Under the pieces are notes generated by a model. The model did no database searches and was not told where the DNA came from. It saw nothing but the letters and a program-made list of their open reading frames with translations. From positions 1 to 8,299 of the forward strand of contig JAFGSP010000064.1 in NCBI GenBank assembly GCA_016934775.1: a stretch of 8,299 nt of DNA, read 5' to 3'. The DNA is from Candidatus Woesearchaeota archaeon. Its GTDB lineage: Archaea; Nanobdellota; Nanobdellia; Woesearchaeales; GW2011-AR15. A program made the translations under genes and the position numbers. Positions 1 through 6,108 of the stretch are shown here, piece after piece (the first letter of the stretch is position 1; every line of letters begins with the position of its first letter).

Positions 1-18
1 CAAATCCGGGCCTTGGCG
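1..18 (+). tRNA. 3' end of a tRNA, cut by the window edge (possibly tRNA-Ser)
   Basis: The first 18 bases fit positions 56-73 of a tRNA. CAAAT is the end of a T loop, with invariant C56 and A58. CCGGG is the 3' strand of the T stem, starting with C61. CCTTGGC is the 3' strand of a 7-bp acceptor stem, followed by a G discriminator. No CCA is encoded, which is common in archaea. A seven-T run follows directly, as expected after a short RNA gene. G at position 73 is typical of archaeal tRNA-Ser, but the anticodon lies outside the window, so identity is a guess. The 5' half should begin with a pairing partner such as GCCAAGG; I cannot see it. Confidence 0.5.
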
Positions 19-30
19 CTCTTTTTTTAG
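19..30 (+). terminator. T-run terminator after the partial tRNA
   Basis: CTC followed by seven T (22-28) lies just downstream of the apparent tRNA end. Archaeal RNA polymerase terminates at T-runs without needing a hairpin, so this is the likely stop for the tRNA transcript. The antiporter gene on the opposite strand ends at 39, so the two units converge here. Confidence 0.4.
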
Positions 31-38
31 TTAGAGTA

Positions 39-1241
39 TCACATAAAATCAGGTCTCTTATGCTTGATGTCAAACCTGAACACCCTGTCTGATTTAATCC
101 TTACGCCGAGAAGCCAGGTTATCAGTCCAGGCGAGATAATGCTGGTGGTGATGCCTACAATAATAATAGAAGAATATATGTTGCTGTCAAAAATGCCCCT
201 CTGAAGGGCTACCATTGCAGCCATCGCTGCAATCTCACCTATAGGGCTCAGCCCGACACCTATTATCTTGGATTCTTTTCTTGGCACAGAACTCAGCCTG
301 CAACCAATTGCACATCCAAATACCTTTCCAAAGAAAGCAGCCAATATAAGCACGATGATTAGACCCAGATTATTCATCATCCCAAACAGGTTATCAACCA
401 GTATGCCGAGAGAGATGAAAAATATTGATCCGAAAATTATCTCAAAGTATTCAGCACCCATCCTGAAACTCTTGTTCTCAATATGTTCAAGGGCAAGGCC
501 CGCTACAAAAGATCCCATTATTGCAGAAAGTCCTGCAAGTTCTGCGACACCTGAGAACAGGAACGCAAGGAGCAGTGTGAATATGAACCCGATTTTAGGA
601 TAGCCGTTTCTCAGTCCCCAGTATTCCATTCTTGTCAGGTATCTGGAGGTCTTTACTCCAATCATGAAAAATATGACAAGGAAGGCAAGTGCAATGAATA
701 TCTTGAACAGAATCAATGAGGGAGTCATTCCTCCTTCACTAATTCTTAGGGCTAATGAGAATATAAGAAGGCCAATTATGTCATCAATAGCAGAGGCTCC
801 CATGATTGTCTTGCCTAATTCAGATCTCAGCTTGCCTGTCTGCCTGAGTATGCCTGCGACAACAGCTGTACTTGTTGAGGTTATGGCAATTCCGATGAAA
901 ATTGACTGAAGCGTTGAAAACCCGAATATAAATCCAGTGAGAAAACCGAAGCTCCAGGTAATGGATGCTCCGAAGAATGCAATTAAGATATTCTTGATTG
1001 TATAGACTTCCTTAAATTTGCACTCAAGACCGACTATGAACAGCAGGATGATGATGCCTAGTTCGGAAATCTGTTTAACAAATTCATTATAAGTCACTAG
1101 TCCAAGGACACTGGGGCCGATCACGATCCCTATTAGTATTTGCCCGACAAGTGCAGACTGTTTTGTCTTTGTCGCGATAAGGGCCCCTATGAGCAGTGCA
1201 AACATGAAGATGGCCATCTCTGGCCCCGGATTTGATGACAT
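39..1241 (-). CDS. CPA2-family cation/proton (probably Na+/H+) antiporter, membrane domain only
   Basis: A 400-residue, very hydrophobic protein with roughly a dozen membrane segments, typical of the monovalent cation:proton antiporter-2 (Kef/NapA-like) fold. The TSTSTAVV stretch (about 121-128) fits the broken helix TM4. AIDDIIGLL (151-159) carries a paired Asp motif, D153-D154, in TM5. In this superfamily a DD pair is linked to electrogenic Na+/H+ exchange, whereas KefB/KefC K+ systems usually have QD. K306 in the AAFFGKVFG segment sits where NapA-type proteins keep a key Lys. There is no cytosolic RCK/TrkA-N domain, since the protein ends about 20 residues after the last helix; KefC-like proteins are near 600 residues. 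It should exchange cations for protons across the cytoplasmic membrane. The ATG at 1241 has an AGAGG seven bases upstream. An internal Met9 is a possible alternative start. It is divergent from cbf5 and not in an operon here. Confidence 0.9.
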   Translation of the reverse strand: MSSNPGPEMAIFMFALLIGALIATKTKQSALVGQILIGIVIGPSVLGLVTYNEFVKQISELGIIILLFIVGLECKFKEVYTIKNILIAFFGASITWSFGFLTGFIFGFSTLQSIFIGIAITSTSTAVVAGILRQTGKLRSELGKTIMGASAIDDIIGLLIFSLALRISEGGMTPSLILFKIFIALAFLVIFFMIGVKTSRYLTRMEYWGLRNGYPKIGFIFTLLLAFLFSGVAELAGLSAIMGSFVAGLALEHIENKSFRMGAEYFEIIFGSIFFISLGILVDNLFGMMNNLGLIIVLILAAFFGKVFGCAIGCRLSSVPRKESKIIGVGLSPIGEIAAMAAMVALQRGIFDSNIYSSIIIVGITTSIISPGLITWLLGVRIKSDRVFRFDIKHKRPDFM

Positions 1242-1294
1242 TGGTGAGCCTCTGTTGTCTGAATTTATGTTGTTGACTATACCCCCTAATCAAA

Positions 1295-1304
1295 TTTTAA
1301 TATA
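1295..1304 (-). promoter_or_regulatory. Candidate TATA box of the antiporter gene
   Basis: Read on the minus strand this is TATATTAAAA. It would start transcription near 1271, giving a leader of about 30 bases that contains the AGAGG site. Several other AT-rich alternatives lie within 40 bases, so the exact box is uncertain. Confidence 0.3.
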
Positions 1305-1316
1305 CACTTTTGTATA
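1301..1316. promoter_or_regulatory. Perfect inverted repeat between divergent promoters, possible operator
   Basis: TATACA-CTTT-TGTATA is a perfect 6-bp inverted repeat with a 4-base spacer. It overlaps the candidate antiporter TATA box and lies about 40 bases upstream of the first cbf5 TATA box. A dimeric regulator could bind here, but AT-rich spacers often form such palindromes by chance. Confidence 0.25.
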
Positions 1317-1353
1317 CTAATATATTGATAACCCAAACAAGATATGAATCTGG

Positions 1354-1361
1354 TTTATATA
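1354..1361 (+). promoter_or_regulatory. TATA box upstream of cbf5 (distal candidate)
   Basis: TTTATATA is a consensus-like archaeal TATA box, identical to the boxes before the methyltransferase-like and mutase genes. Transcription should start near 1384. That would exclude a GTG at 1378 as start and allow an ATG at 1396 with a leader of about 12 bases. Confidence 0.4.
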
Positions 1362-1442
1362 CTTTTCTATTTTAAAAGTGTTATATTATCTTTTGATGGC
1401 TGATGTTAGCCGAAAATTGGCTATTTCAGATATTTCCAAATC

Positions 1443-1450
1443 TTTAAATA
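1443..1450 (+). promoter_or_regulatory. TATA box upstream of cbf5 (proximal candidate)
   Basis: TTTAAATA ends 24 bases before the ATG at 1474, nearly the same spacing as the TTTATATA box before the leaderless gene at 4853. If used, it gives a leaderless message starting at the ATG that best matches the family N-terminus. Confidence 0.35.
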
Positions 1451-1473
1451 ATAACCCAGACTCTTTTTTGTTC

Positions 1474-2451
1474 ATGGAATTGCCTTTTGAGAAAAAGAAG
1501 AGAGCAGTGCTTGTCAGGAAGATTGCAGAGACAAGCGACAAGTTCGGGAAATATCCTGAAAAAAGGACTGTTGAAGAACTGTTTAACCTGGGCATTGTGA
1601 ACATAGACAAGCCTGCTGGCCCTACAAGCCACCAGGTCAGCGCCTACGTCAAGGACATATTGAGCCTGAAAAAAGCAGGCCACTCAGGCACACTTGACCC
1701 TAATGTTACAGGTGTTTTACCGGTTGCGCTGGGAAAAGCCACAAAGATTGTGCAGACCCTTCTTAAGGCAGGGAAGGAATATGTCTGTGTCATGCATGTC
1801 CATAAGCAGGTGCCGGAATATGAGCTATACAAGGTTTTTGAAAAATTCACAGGAATGATAAGCCAGCTTCCGCCTGTAAAGAGTTCTGTCAAGAGACAGT
1901 GGAGAGAGAGGACAATCTACTATATAGATGTGCTTGAGATCAAAGACCAGGATGTTCTTTTTGCTGTTGGTTGCCAGGCAGGGACTTATATAAGAAAATT
2001 GTGCTCGGATATTGGAAAAGAGTTAGGTACAGGAGCCCATATGGCTGAGCTAAGGAGGACAAAAGCAGGTCCTTTTAGTGAATCCACTCTATTTACCCTG
2101 CAGGACCTGACAGATGCTTTCTATTATTATAAAAAAGGCAAAGACAAATTTATCAGGAAAGCTCTACAGCCGATAGAGAACGCAGTCAGCCACCTGCCAA
2201 AGATATGGGTGCTTGACACTACTGTTGATACATTATGCCATGGGGCATCTCTTGCAGTTCCAGGAATATCAAAGCTTGAGACAGGTATTGAGAAAGGACA
2301 GATGGTGGCAGTATTTACACTGAAAGATGAATTGGTCTGCTATGGTGAGGCAGTCATGACATCAAAAGAAATGATGGGAAAAAAAGGCCTTGCTGTCAAG
2401 ATTGATAAAGTAGTCATGGAAGCAGGTGTGTATCCTAGGATAACCAAGTAA
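1474..2451 (+). CDS. cbf5: Cbf5, archaeal H/ACA-guided tRNA/rRNA pseudouridine synthase
   Basis: The protein converts uridine to pseudouridine in rRNA as the catalytic subunit of the H/ACA RNP, with Nop10, Gar1 and L7Ae. It can also act on tRNA U55. From the ATG at 1474 it has 325 residues: a TruB-type catalytic domain with NIDKPAGPTSHQV (43-55) and the catalytic motif GHSGTLDP with Asp75, then Tyr103 in GKEYV and Arg174 in AGTYIRKL. Spacing between these three matches my memory of Pyrococcus Cbf5 (D85, Y113, R184). A PUA domain fills about 241-323, with CHGASLAVPGI, LKDELV and MTSKEMM. Start choice is open: in-frame GTG 1378 and ATG 1396 would add 32 and 26 residues. I prefer 1474 because MELPFEKKKR aligns with the family N-terminus and a TATA box is correctly placed. 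The identity is very secure; the start is not. Confidence 0.96.
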   Translation: MELPFEKKKRAVLVRKIAETSDKFGKYPEKRTVEELFNLGIVNIDKPAGPTSHQVSAYVKDILSLKKAGHSGTLDPNVTGVLPVALGKATKIVQTLLKAGKEYVCVMHVHKQVPEYELYKVFEKFTGMISQLPPVKSSVKRQWRERTIYYIDVLEIKDQDVLFAVGCQAGTYIRKLCSDIGKELGTGAHMAELRRTKAGPFSESTLFTLQDLTDAFYYYKKGKDKFIRKALQPIENAVSHLPKIWVLDTTVDTLCHGASLAVPGISKLETGIEKGQMVAVFTLKDELVCYGEAVMTSKEMMGKKGLAVKIDKVVMEAGVYPRITK

Positions 2452-2455
2452 TTCT

Positions 2456-2486
2456 GTTGAGTTGTAACTAATAACTTCAACTCAGT
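2456..2486 (+). repeat. Inverted repeat after cbf5, possible 3' hairpin
   Basis: TGAGTTG (2458-2464) pairs with CAACTCA (2478-2484) around a 13-base loop, extendable by two G-U pairs. It begins five bases after the cbf5 stop codon. No T-run follows, so it may be an RNA end-stabilising hairpin or chance. The rest of the 126-base spacer before the next gene holds only a weak TATA-like TATATTA at 2504-2510. Confidence 0.3.
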
Positions 2487-2568
2487 TTGCAATCTTCCAA
2501 ACGTATATTAAGAAGCTATGTTTAACTAGTTGCATTGAGACAATGTTCTCGACTAAAATGACTATAAA

Positions 2569-2574
2569 GGTGAT
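2569..2574 (+). promoter_or_regulatory. Ribosome binding site of the propeller lipoprotein
   Basis: GGTGAT, a full match to the archaeal anti-Shine-Dalgarno sequence, lies three bases before the ATG at 2578 and fixes that start. The same hexamer and spacing precede the sugar mutase at 7426. Confidence 0.7.
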
Positions 2575-2577
2575 ATT

Positions 2578-4788
2578 ATGGATAAAAAAACAATCGGATT
2601 ATTGCTTGTGGTTTTTGCACTGGCAATCACAGCATGCACTGTAACTTATGTTCCTTCAGGAGGATCAGGAGGAAGTATTGAGTTTCAGGGAAATGACGAA
2701 GTAAAGAAATTCAGTTCAAGGCAGGAGATAATTGATTATCTTAGTTTACTTGAAGACTACCAGGGTGAGTCTTATTATGGCAGCCTGGGCAGATCAAACA
2801 TTGCGCTTGAGACCTTTGCTATGGATGCAGAGGAATCTGCTGCTGTTCCGACTGCTGTAGGCGGAGCTTCAAAATCTGATGGAGAGACAGCTGCTCAGCA
2901 TTCCACTACAAATGTCCAGGTCGAAGGAGTAGATGAGGCGGATTTTGTCAAGAACGACGGTAAATACATATATGTGCTATCAGGAAGCAATCTTGTGATT
3001 GTGGATGCATATCCTGCAGAGGATGCAGAAATATTGTCAGAGACAGAGATTGAAGGAAACCCTGTAGAGCTATTTGTGAACGATGATGTTCTTGTTGTGT
3101 TTGCACAGGGGAATGACTATGTGTACACCTTTGAGGAATATAATTTCATGCCAAGGCCTCTCTATAAGCAAAAAACTCATGCTTATATCTATGATATCAG
3201 CAATAGGGAGAAGCCGAAGCTTGAAAAAGACTATGATTTAAAAGGAAATTACTATGATGCCAGGATGATAGGTGATTATGTCTATCTGATCGTGCAGGAC
3301 TATGTCTACCACTACAGGAGATTTGTCGATGTGCCTGTTGTCATGGAATCATCAAAAACAGTAATCAGCCCGGAAATATATTATTTTGACAACCCTGAGT
3401 CCAGCTACAACTTCAACACAATCATGTCCATAAGCCTTAAGGACCTTGATGAAGTGCAGGCAAAATCCTTTATGATGGGATATTCAGATACATTGTATGT
3501 ATCTGAGAATAATATCTACATGGCCTACAGGAAGAACATGCCTTACAGGTATTATGATGATTATAATGAAGAAAGATTCTATTCAGTTGTTGTACCTCTG
3601 CTTCCTTCCTCAGTTAGGAGCGAGATAAACAGCATAAAGAATGACGGCAGCCTTGATTCCTACGAGAAATGGGATAGGATTGCTTCTGTGCTGGAAGATA
3701 TGTACAATAACATGGACGAAGATGACCAGGATGAACTGCTTGATGAGATTGAAGAAGCGATCTCTGAATACGAGATAAAGCAGGAGATGGAAAGGAGGAA
3801 AACAGTCATCCATAAGATTGCTATTGATAAAGGCAGCCTGGAATACAAGGATAAAGGAGAAGTGCAGGGATATCTCCTTAACCAGTTTTCGATGGACGAG
3901 CACGGAGAATATTTTAGAGTGGCAACAACAATGCAGGCATGGACAAGAGGAGAATCTATACTGTACAACAATGTCTATGTTCTGGATGAAGACATGGATG
4001 TTGTTGGTGAGCTTGAAGATATTGCTCCTGATGAATCAATCTATTCAACAAGGTTCATCGGAGACAGATTGTACATGGTGACATTCAAGAGGATCGATCC
4101 TTTCTTTGTGATTGATCTTTCAGATCCTGAAGACCCCGAGATCCTGGGAAAACTAAAGATTCCAGGATATTCTGATTACCTGCATCCTTATGATGAAAAC
4201 CATATCATAGGAATAGGGAAAGAGGCAAAAGAAAATGAATGGGGCGGAGTCACGACAGAAGGAGTTAAATTAGCCTTGTTTGATGTTTCTGATGTTGAGA
4301 ACCCGAAGCAGGTGGCCAAGTACGAGATAGGAGATTCAGGCAGTGATTCAGAGGCATTGAGAGACCATAAGGCATTCCTCTTCGATAAAGAGAAAAACTT
4401 GTTAGTGCTGCCTGTGAGAGCTGTCAAGAACAGGTATAAAGATGCAAGATACGGCTATTATAGGTATAGGACATGGCAGGGAGCTTATGTGTTCTCACTT
4501 ACACCTGAAGACGGATTTGAAGTACAGGGTAAGATAACACACGCTGAGAAGGATGACGATGATCTCTATTACTCTTATTATGGAGAGAATGCAGTCAGGA
4601 GATCATTGCACATGGATGATGTGCTCTATACAATCTCAATGGGCAAGATAAAGATGACCGGCCTTGATGACATGGAAGAGGTCAATGAGATAGAGCTGCC
4701 CTACGAGTCTTATGTGCATAAGTACTATCCTGAAGTAAGAGGCATCGAAGTCATGGAAGACTCAGATGCGGAAATTATTGTCGGTTGA
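2578..4788 (+). CDS. Secreted lipoprotein with a C-terminal beta-propeller domain (PF09826-like)
   Basis: A 736-residue exported protein. Residues 1-20 form a signal peptide with Lys at positions 3-4, a hydrophobic core and a lipobox ITAC, with Cys20 as the likely lipid-modified residue, followed by a Gly/Ser-rich linker. The stretch 108-145 (STTNVQVEGVDEADFVKNDG, then KYIYVLSG and LVIVDAYP) is the hallmark opening of the family of secreted proteins with beta-propellers distantly related to WD40 repeats, known from archaea and some Firmicutes. Repeated strand pairs such as DRLYMVTF and DVLYTISM run to the C-terminus. A highly charged helical insertion (about 345-405) with an acidic DEDDQDELLDEIEEA stretch interrupts the propeller. 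It should sit on the outer face of the cytoplasmic membrane; no enzymatic motif is visible and function is unknown for the family. It has its own Shine-Dalgarno site and a T-rich terminator, so it is probably transcribed alone. Confidence 0.9.
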   Translation: MDKKTIGLLLVVFALAITACTVTYVPSGGSGGSIEFQGNDEVKKFSSRQEIIDYLSLLEDYQGESYYGSLGRSNIALETFAMDAEESAAVPTAVGGASKSDGETAAQHSTTNVQVEGVDEADFVKNDGKYIYVLSGSNLVIVDAYPAEDAEILSETEIEGNPVELFVNDDVLVVFAQGNDYVYTFEEYNFMPRPLYKQKTHAYIYDISNREKPKLEKDYDLKGNYYDARMIGDYVYLIVQDYVYHYRRFVDVPVVMESSKTVISPEIYYFDNPESSYNFNTIMSISLKDLDEVQAKSFMMGYSDTLYVSENNIYMAYRKNMPYRYYDDYNEERFYSVVVPLLPSSVRSEINSIKNDGSLDSYEKWDRIASVLEDMYNNMDEDDQDELLDEIEEAISEYEIKQEMERRKTVIHKIAIDKGSLEYKDKGEVQGYLLNQFSMDEHGEYFRVATTMQAWTRGESILYNNVYVLDEDMDVVGELEDIAPDESIYSTRFIGDRLYMVTFKRIDPFFVIDLSDPEDPEILGKLKIPGYSDYLHPYDENHIIGIGKEAKENEWGGVTTEGVKLALFDVSDVENPKQVAKYEIGDSGSDSEALRDHKAFLFDKEKNLLVLPVRAVKNRYKDARYGYYRYRTWQGAYVFSLTPEDGFEVQGKITHAEKDDDDLYYSYYGENAVRRSLHMDDVLYTISMGKIKMTGLDDMEEVNEIELPYESYVHKYYPEVRGIEVMEDSDAEIIVG

Positions 4789-4811
4789 TTTTTTTGTTTT
4801 TTCTTATTATT
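4789..4811 (+). terminator. T-rich terminator after the propeller gene
   Basis: Directly after the TGA stop comes an almost uninterrupted T tract: seven T, G, six T, C, then TTATTATT. There is no hairpin, which is the normal form of archaeal intrinsic termination. It separates the lipoprotein from the next promoter at 4824. Confidence 0.65.
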
Positions 4812-4823
4812 CAAAAGTCTATG

Positions 4824-4831
4824 TTTATATA
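4824..4831 (+). promoter_or_regulatory. TATA box for a leaderless message
   Basis: TTTATATA ends 22 bases before the ATG at 4853. With the usual archaeal spacing of about 26 bases from box centre to start site, transcription begins at or within a base or two of the ATG. No Shine-Dalgarno site is present, which fits a leaderless mRNA. Confidence 0.6.
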
Positions 4832-4852
4832 TAAAAATACATTACTTATATT

Positions 4853-5857
4853 ATGTTACCTAATCTGGTTGTTGAGCCACTGGGTCTTGCTGAGATTCCT
4901 TGTTTAGAAAAAAAAACTCTTGAGGTTAGAGACATATTGGATCAGCTTCATAATGGCCAAGTGTTTTTTCGCAGGATTCTTTCTCAGGATGAAGCTGAAG
5001 ACTGGCTGGCCGCCAGACACCCTTATAGCATATCGATAAATTTGGCAAAGCTGGGATTAAATACAAGAATTATTTTATATGAAGAAAATAAAGGTTTCAA
5101 AGGTTTCAGGATTTATCAGTTTCCTGATGAAAACTTCTTCTTAATTGAGCAGGATTATGTAATAATTATGAAAAATTATCTATTATCTCTTCTCCCCCTA
5201 TTGGGTGGGAATGATGTCGAGCTGGATACTTCTCGCATAGCTGATTCAGCCTCACGTGATTCAGCCTACTGGGATAATTGGAAAAAGAATAAGGAAGGCG
5301 CACATTATAAGTTAGAGATTTATCCCAGATGCGTTGAGGCTATATCTGCGATTGCGGGCGAGTTTAATGGTGGAGAGATGACACTTGTTGATTTGTTTGG
5401 CGGAGATGGAGAATTTATCTATTCTTTATCATCAATTATAGAAGATCAATACCCTAGATTAAAAATGTCTTATCATGTTGTTGACAATAACCTTGTTTCA
5501 ATAGAACGCGCCAATGAACTACATATTGGCAGTGCTTTCAGCGCGCATCTTGAGGATCTGGCTGAAACAGAAAATATTTTTCAGGTTATTGGTGCTGCTC
5601 CTTATATTGTCACAGCTATAGGAGGGCTGAATAAAAACGTAATCAGCAAAGAAGAAGCGAGGAAGCTTGCAGGAACAGTCTATGAAGGGTTAAACCCTGG
5701 GGGATTTTTTGTTGTTACAGGATATAGCTCTTGCCATATGAATTCTTTGCAGTTCTCGGAAATTGGGTTTGAAATACTAAATATGAGCCTTCCTGAGAAT
5801 ATTGCAACTGGCAAAGTGCCAAAACATTTCTATATCTTAAAAAAACCAAACACATAG
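4853..5857 (+). CDS. Class I SAM-dependent methyltransferase-like protein, substrate unknown
   Basis: A 334-residue protein in two parts. Residues 1 to about 135 do not resemble anything I recognise. Residues 140-334 have the order of a Rossmann-fold methyltransferase: an aromatic lead-in YWDNW (139-143), motif I LVDLFGGDGEF (178-188) for SAM binding, an acidic residue after strand 2 (YHVVDNN, Asp211), strand 4 IGAAPYIVTAIGG (246-258), a helix, then LNPGGFFVVTGYSS (280-293) as strand 5. No NPPY or other N-methylase tetrapeptide is visible, so I cannot name the substrate. It has its own TATA box and appears leaderless, with no partner genes. It uses CGC and CGT Arg codons more than its neighbours, a weak hint of separate origin. 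It converges on the mutase fragment at 5899. A weak 6-bp hairpin (ACCAAA/TTTGGT, 5845-5866) spans the stop codon. Confidence 0.75.
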   Translation: MLPNLVVEPLGLAEIPCLEKKTLEVRDILDQLHNGQVFFRRILSQDEAEDWLAARHPYSISINLAKLGLNTRIILYEENKGFKGFRIYQFPDENFFLIEQDYVIIMKNYLLSLLPLLGGNDVELDTSRIADSASRDSAYWDNWKKNKEGAHYKLEIYPRCVEAISAIAGEFNGGEMTLVDLFGGDGEFIYSLSSIIEDQYPRLKMSYHVVDNNLVSIERANELHIGSAFSAHLEDLAETENIFQVIGAAPYIVTAIGGLNKNVISKEEARKLAGTVYEGLNPGGFFVVTGYSSCHMNSLQFSEIGFEILNMSLPENIATGKVPKHFYILKKPNT

Positions 5858-5898
5858 TATTTTGGTATAGTCATTTAGTGGAAACTAAGGAAAACAAA

Positions 5899-6015
5899 TC
5901 AAGCTCTTATTATTCTGAGCACCTCATCTCTTTTCTGCTCCATCAGCTCTTTTGTATTAGCTTCAAGATTAAGTCTTAAATAAGGCTCTGTATTGCTTGG
6001 CCTGACATTGAACCG
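5899..6015 (-). pseudogene. C-terminal remnant of a second phosphomannomutase-like gene
   Basis: Read on the minus strand, this segment encodes RFNVRPSNTEPYLRLNLEAN followed by TKELMEQKRDEVLRIIRA and a TGA stop. It is nearly identical in protein to the last 37 residues of the intact mutase next to it and includes the phosphate-binding RPSNTEP loop. The open frame extends upstream through the 6020-6064 palindrome to a TAA at 6076-6078 but contains no ATG, GTG or TTG before the conserved part, and the other 400 residues are missing. It is in a different frame from the intact gene, so it is not reached by stop-codon readthrough. It is best read as the tail of a truncated tandem paralog. By my hand count, over 36 aligned codons there are 15 synonymous and 4 amino-acid-changing differences, so it evolved as protein before being broken. 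Confidence 0.8.
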
Positions 6016-6019
6016 CGCA

Positions 6020-6064
6020 CAAGGCTTTAACCGGCGAGAAAAAACAAGCTCGCCTAAAGCCTTG
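6020..6064. repeat. Long imperfect palindrome at the duplication junction
   Basis: CAAGGCTTTA (6020-6029) pairs with TAAAGCCTTG (6055-6064), and GGCGAG (6033-6038) pairs with CTCGCC (6049-6054). That is 16 base pairs interrupted only by a 3-base bulge (ACC, 6030-6032), with a 10-base loop AAAAAACAAG. It is the strongest secondary structure in the window and more GC-rich than its surroundings. It fits a palindromic repeat unit or recombination scar more than a plain terminator, although the minus-strand loop contains six T. Confidence 0.7.
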
Positions 6065-6079
6065 AGGTAAACAAATTAA

Positions 6080-6108
6080 GTTCTACATTGACTTTCGTCA
6101 AGTAGAAC
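6080..6108 (-). terminator. GAAA-loop hairpin overlapping the mutase stop codon
   Basis: On the minus strand GTTCTAC-TTGAC, loop GAAA, GTCAA-T-GTAGAAC forms 12 base pairs with one bulged base. The loop is a GNRA tetraloop closed by C-G, very stable in RNA. The last two sense codons and the TGA of the mutase lie in the 5' arm, and a T-rich TTAATTTGTTT follows the 3' arm. It probably ends or stabilises the mutase mRNA. Confidence 0.5.

Noticed and set aside
268..909. Plus-strand open frames opposite the antiporter gene
   Set aside because: They are antisense shadows of a membrane protein whose motifs are clear on the minus strand.
1378..1380. GTG at 1378 as the cbf5 start
   Set aside because: It is only 16 bases from the end of the distal TATA box, so it would fall upstream of the predicted transcription start, and it has no ribosome binding site.
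6020..6064. The palindrome as an integron attC or rolling-circle site
   Set aside because: There are no paired RYYYAAC/GTTRRRY core sites, no integrase or transposase in the window, and no second copy here.
5899..6100. Stop-codon readthrough or frameshifting joining the intact mutase to the second tail
   Set aside because: The frame after the mutase TGA reaches a TAG after four codons and is out of phase with the tail. A TAA also precedes the tail in its own frame.
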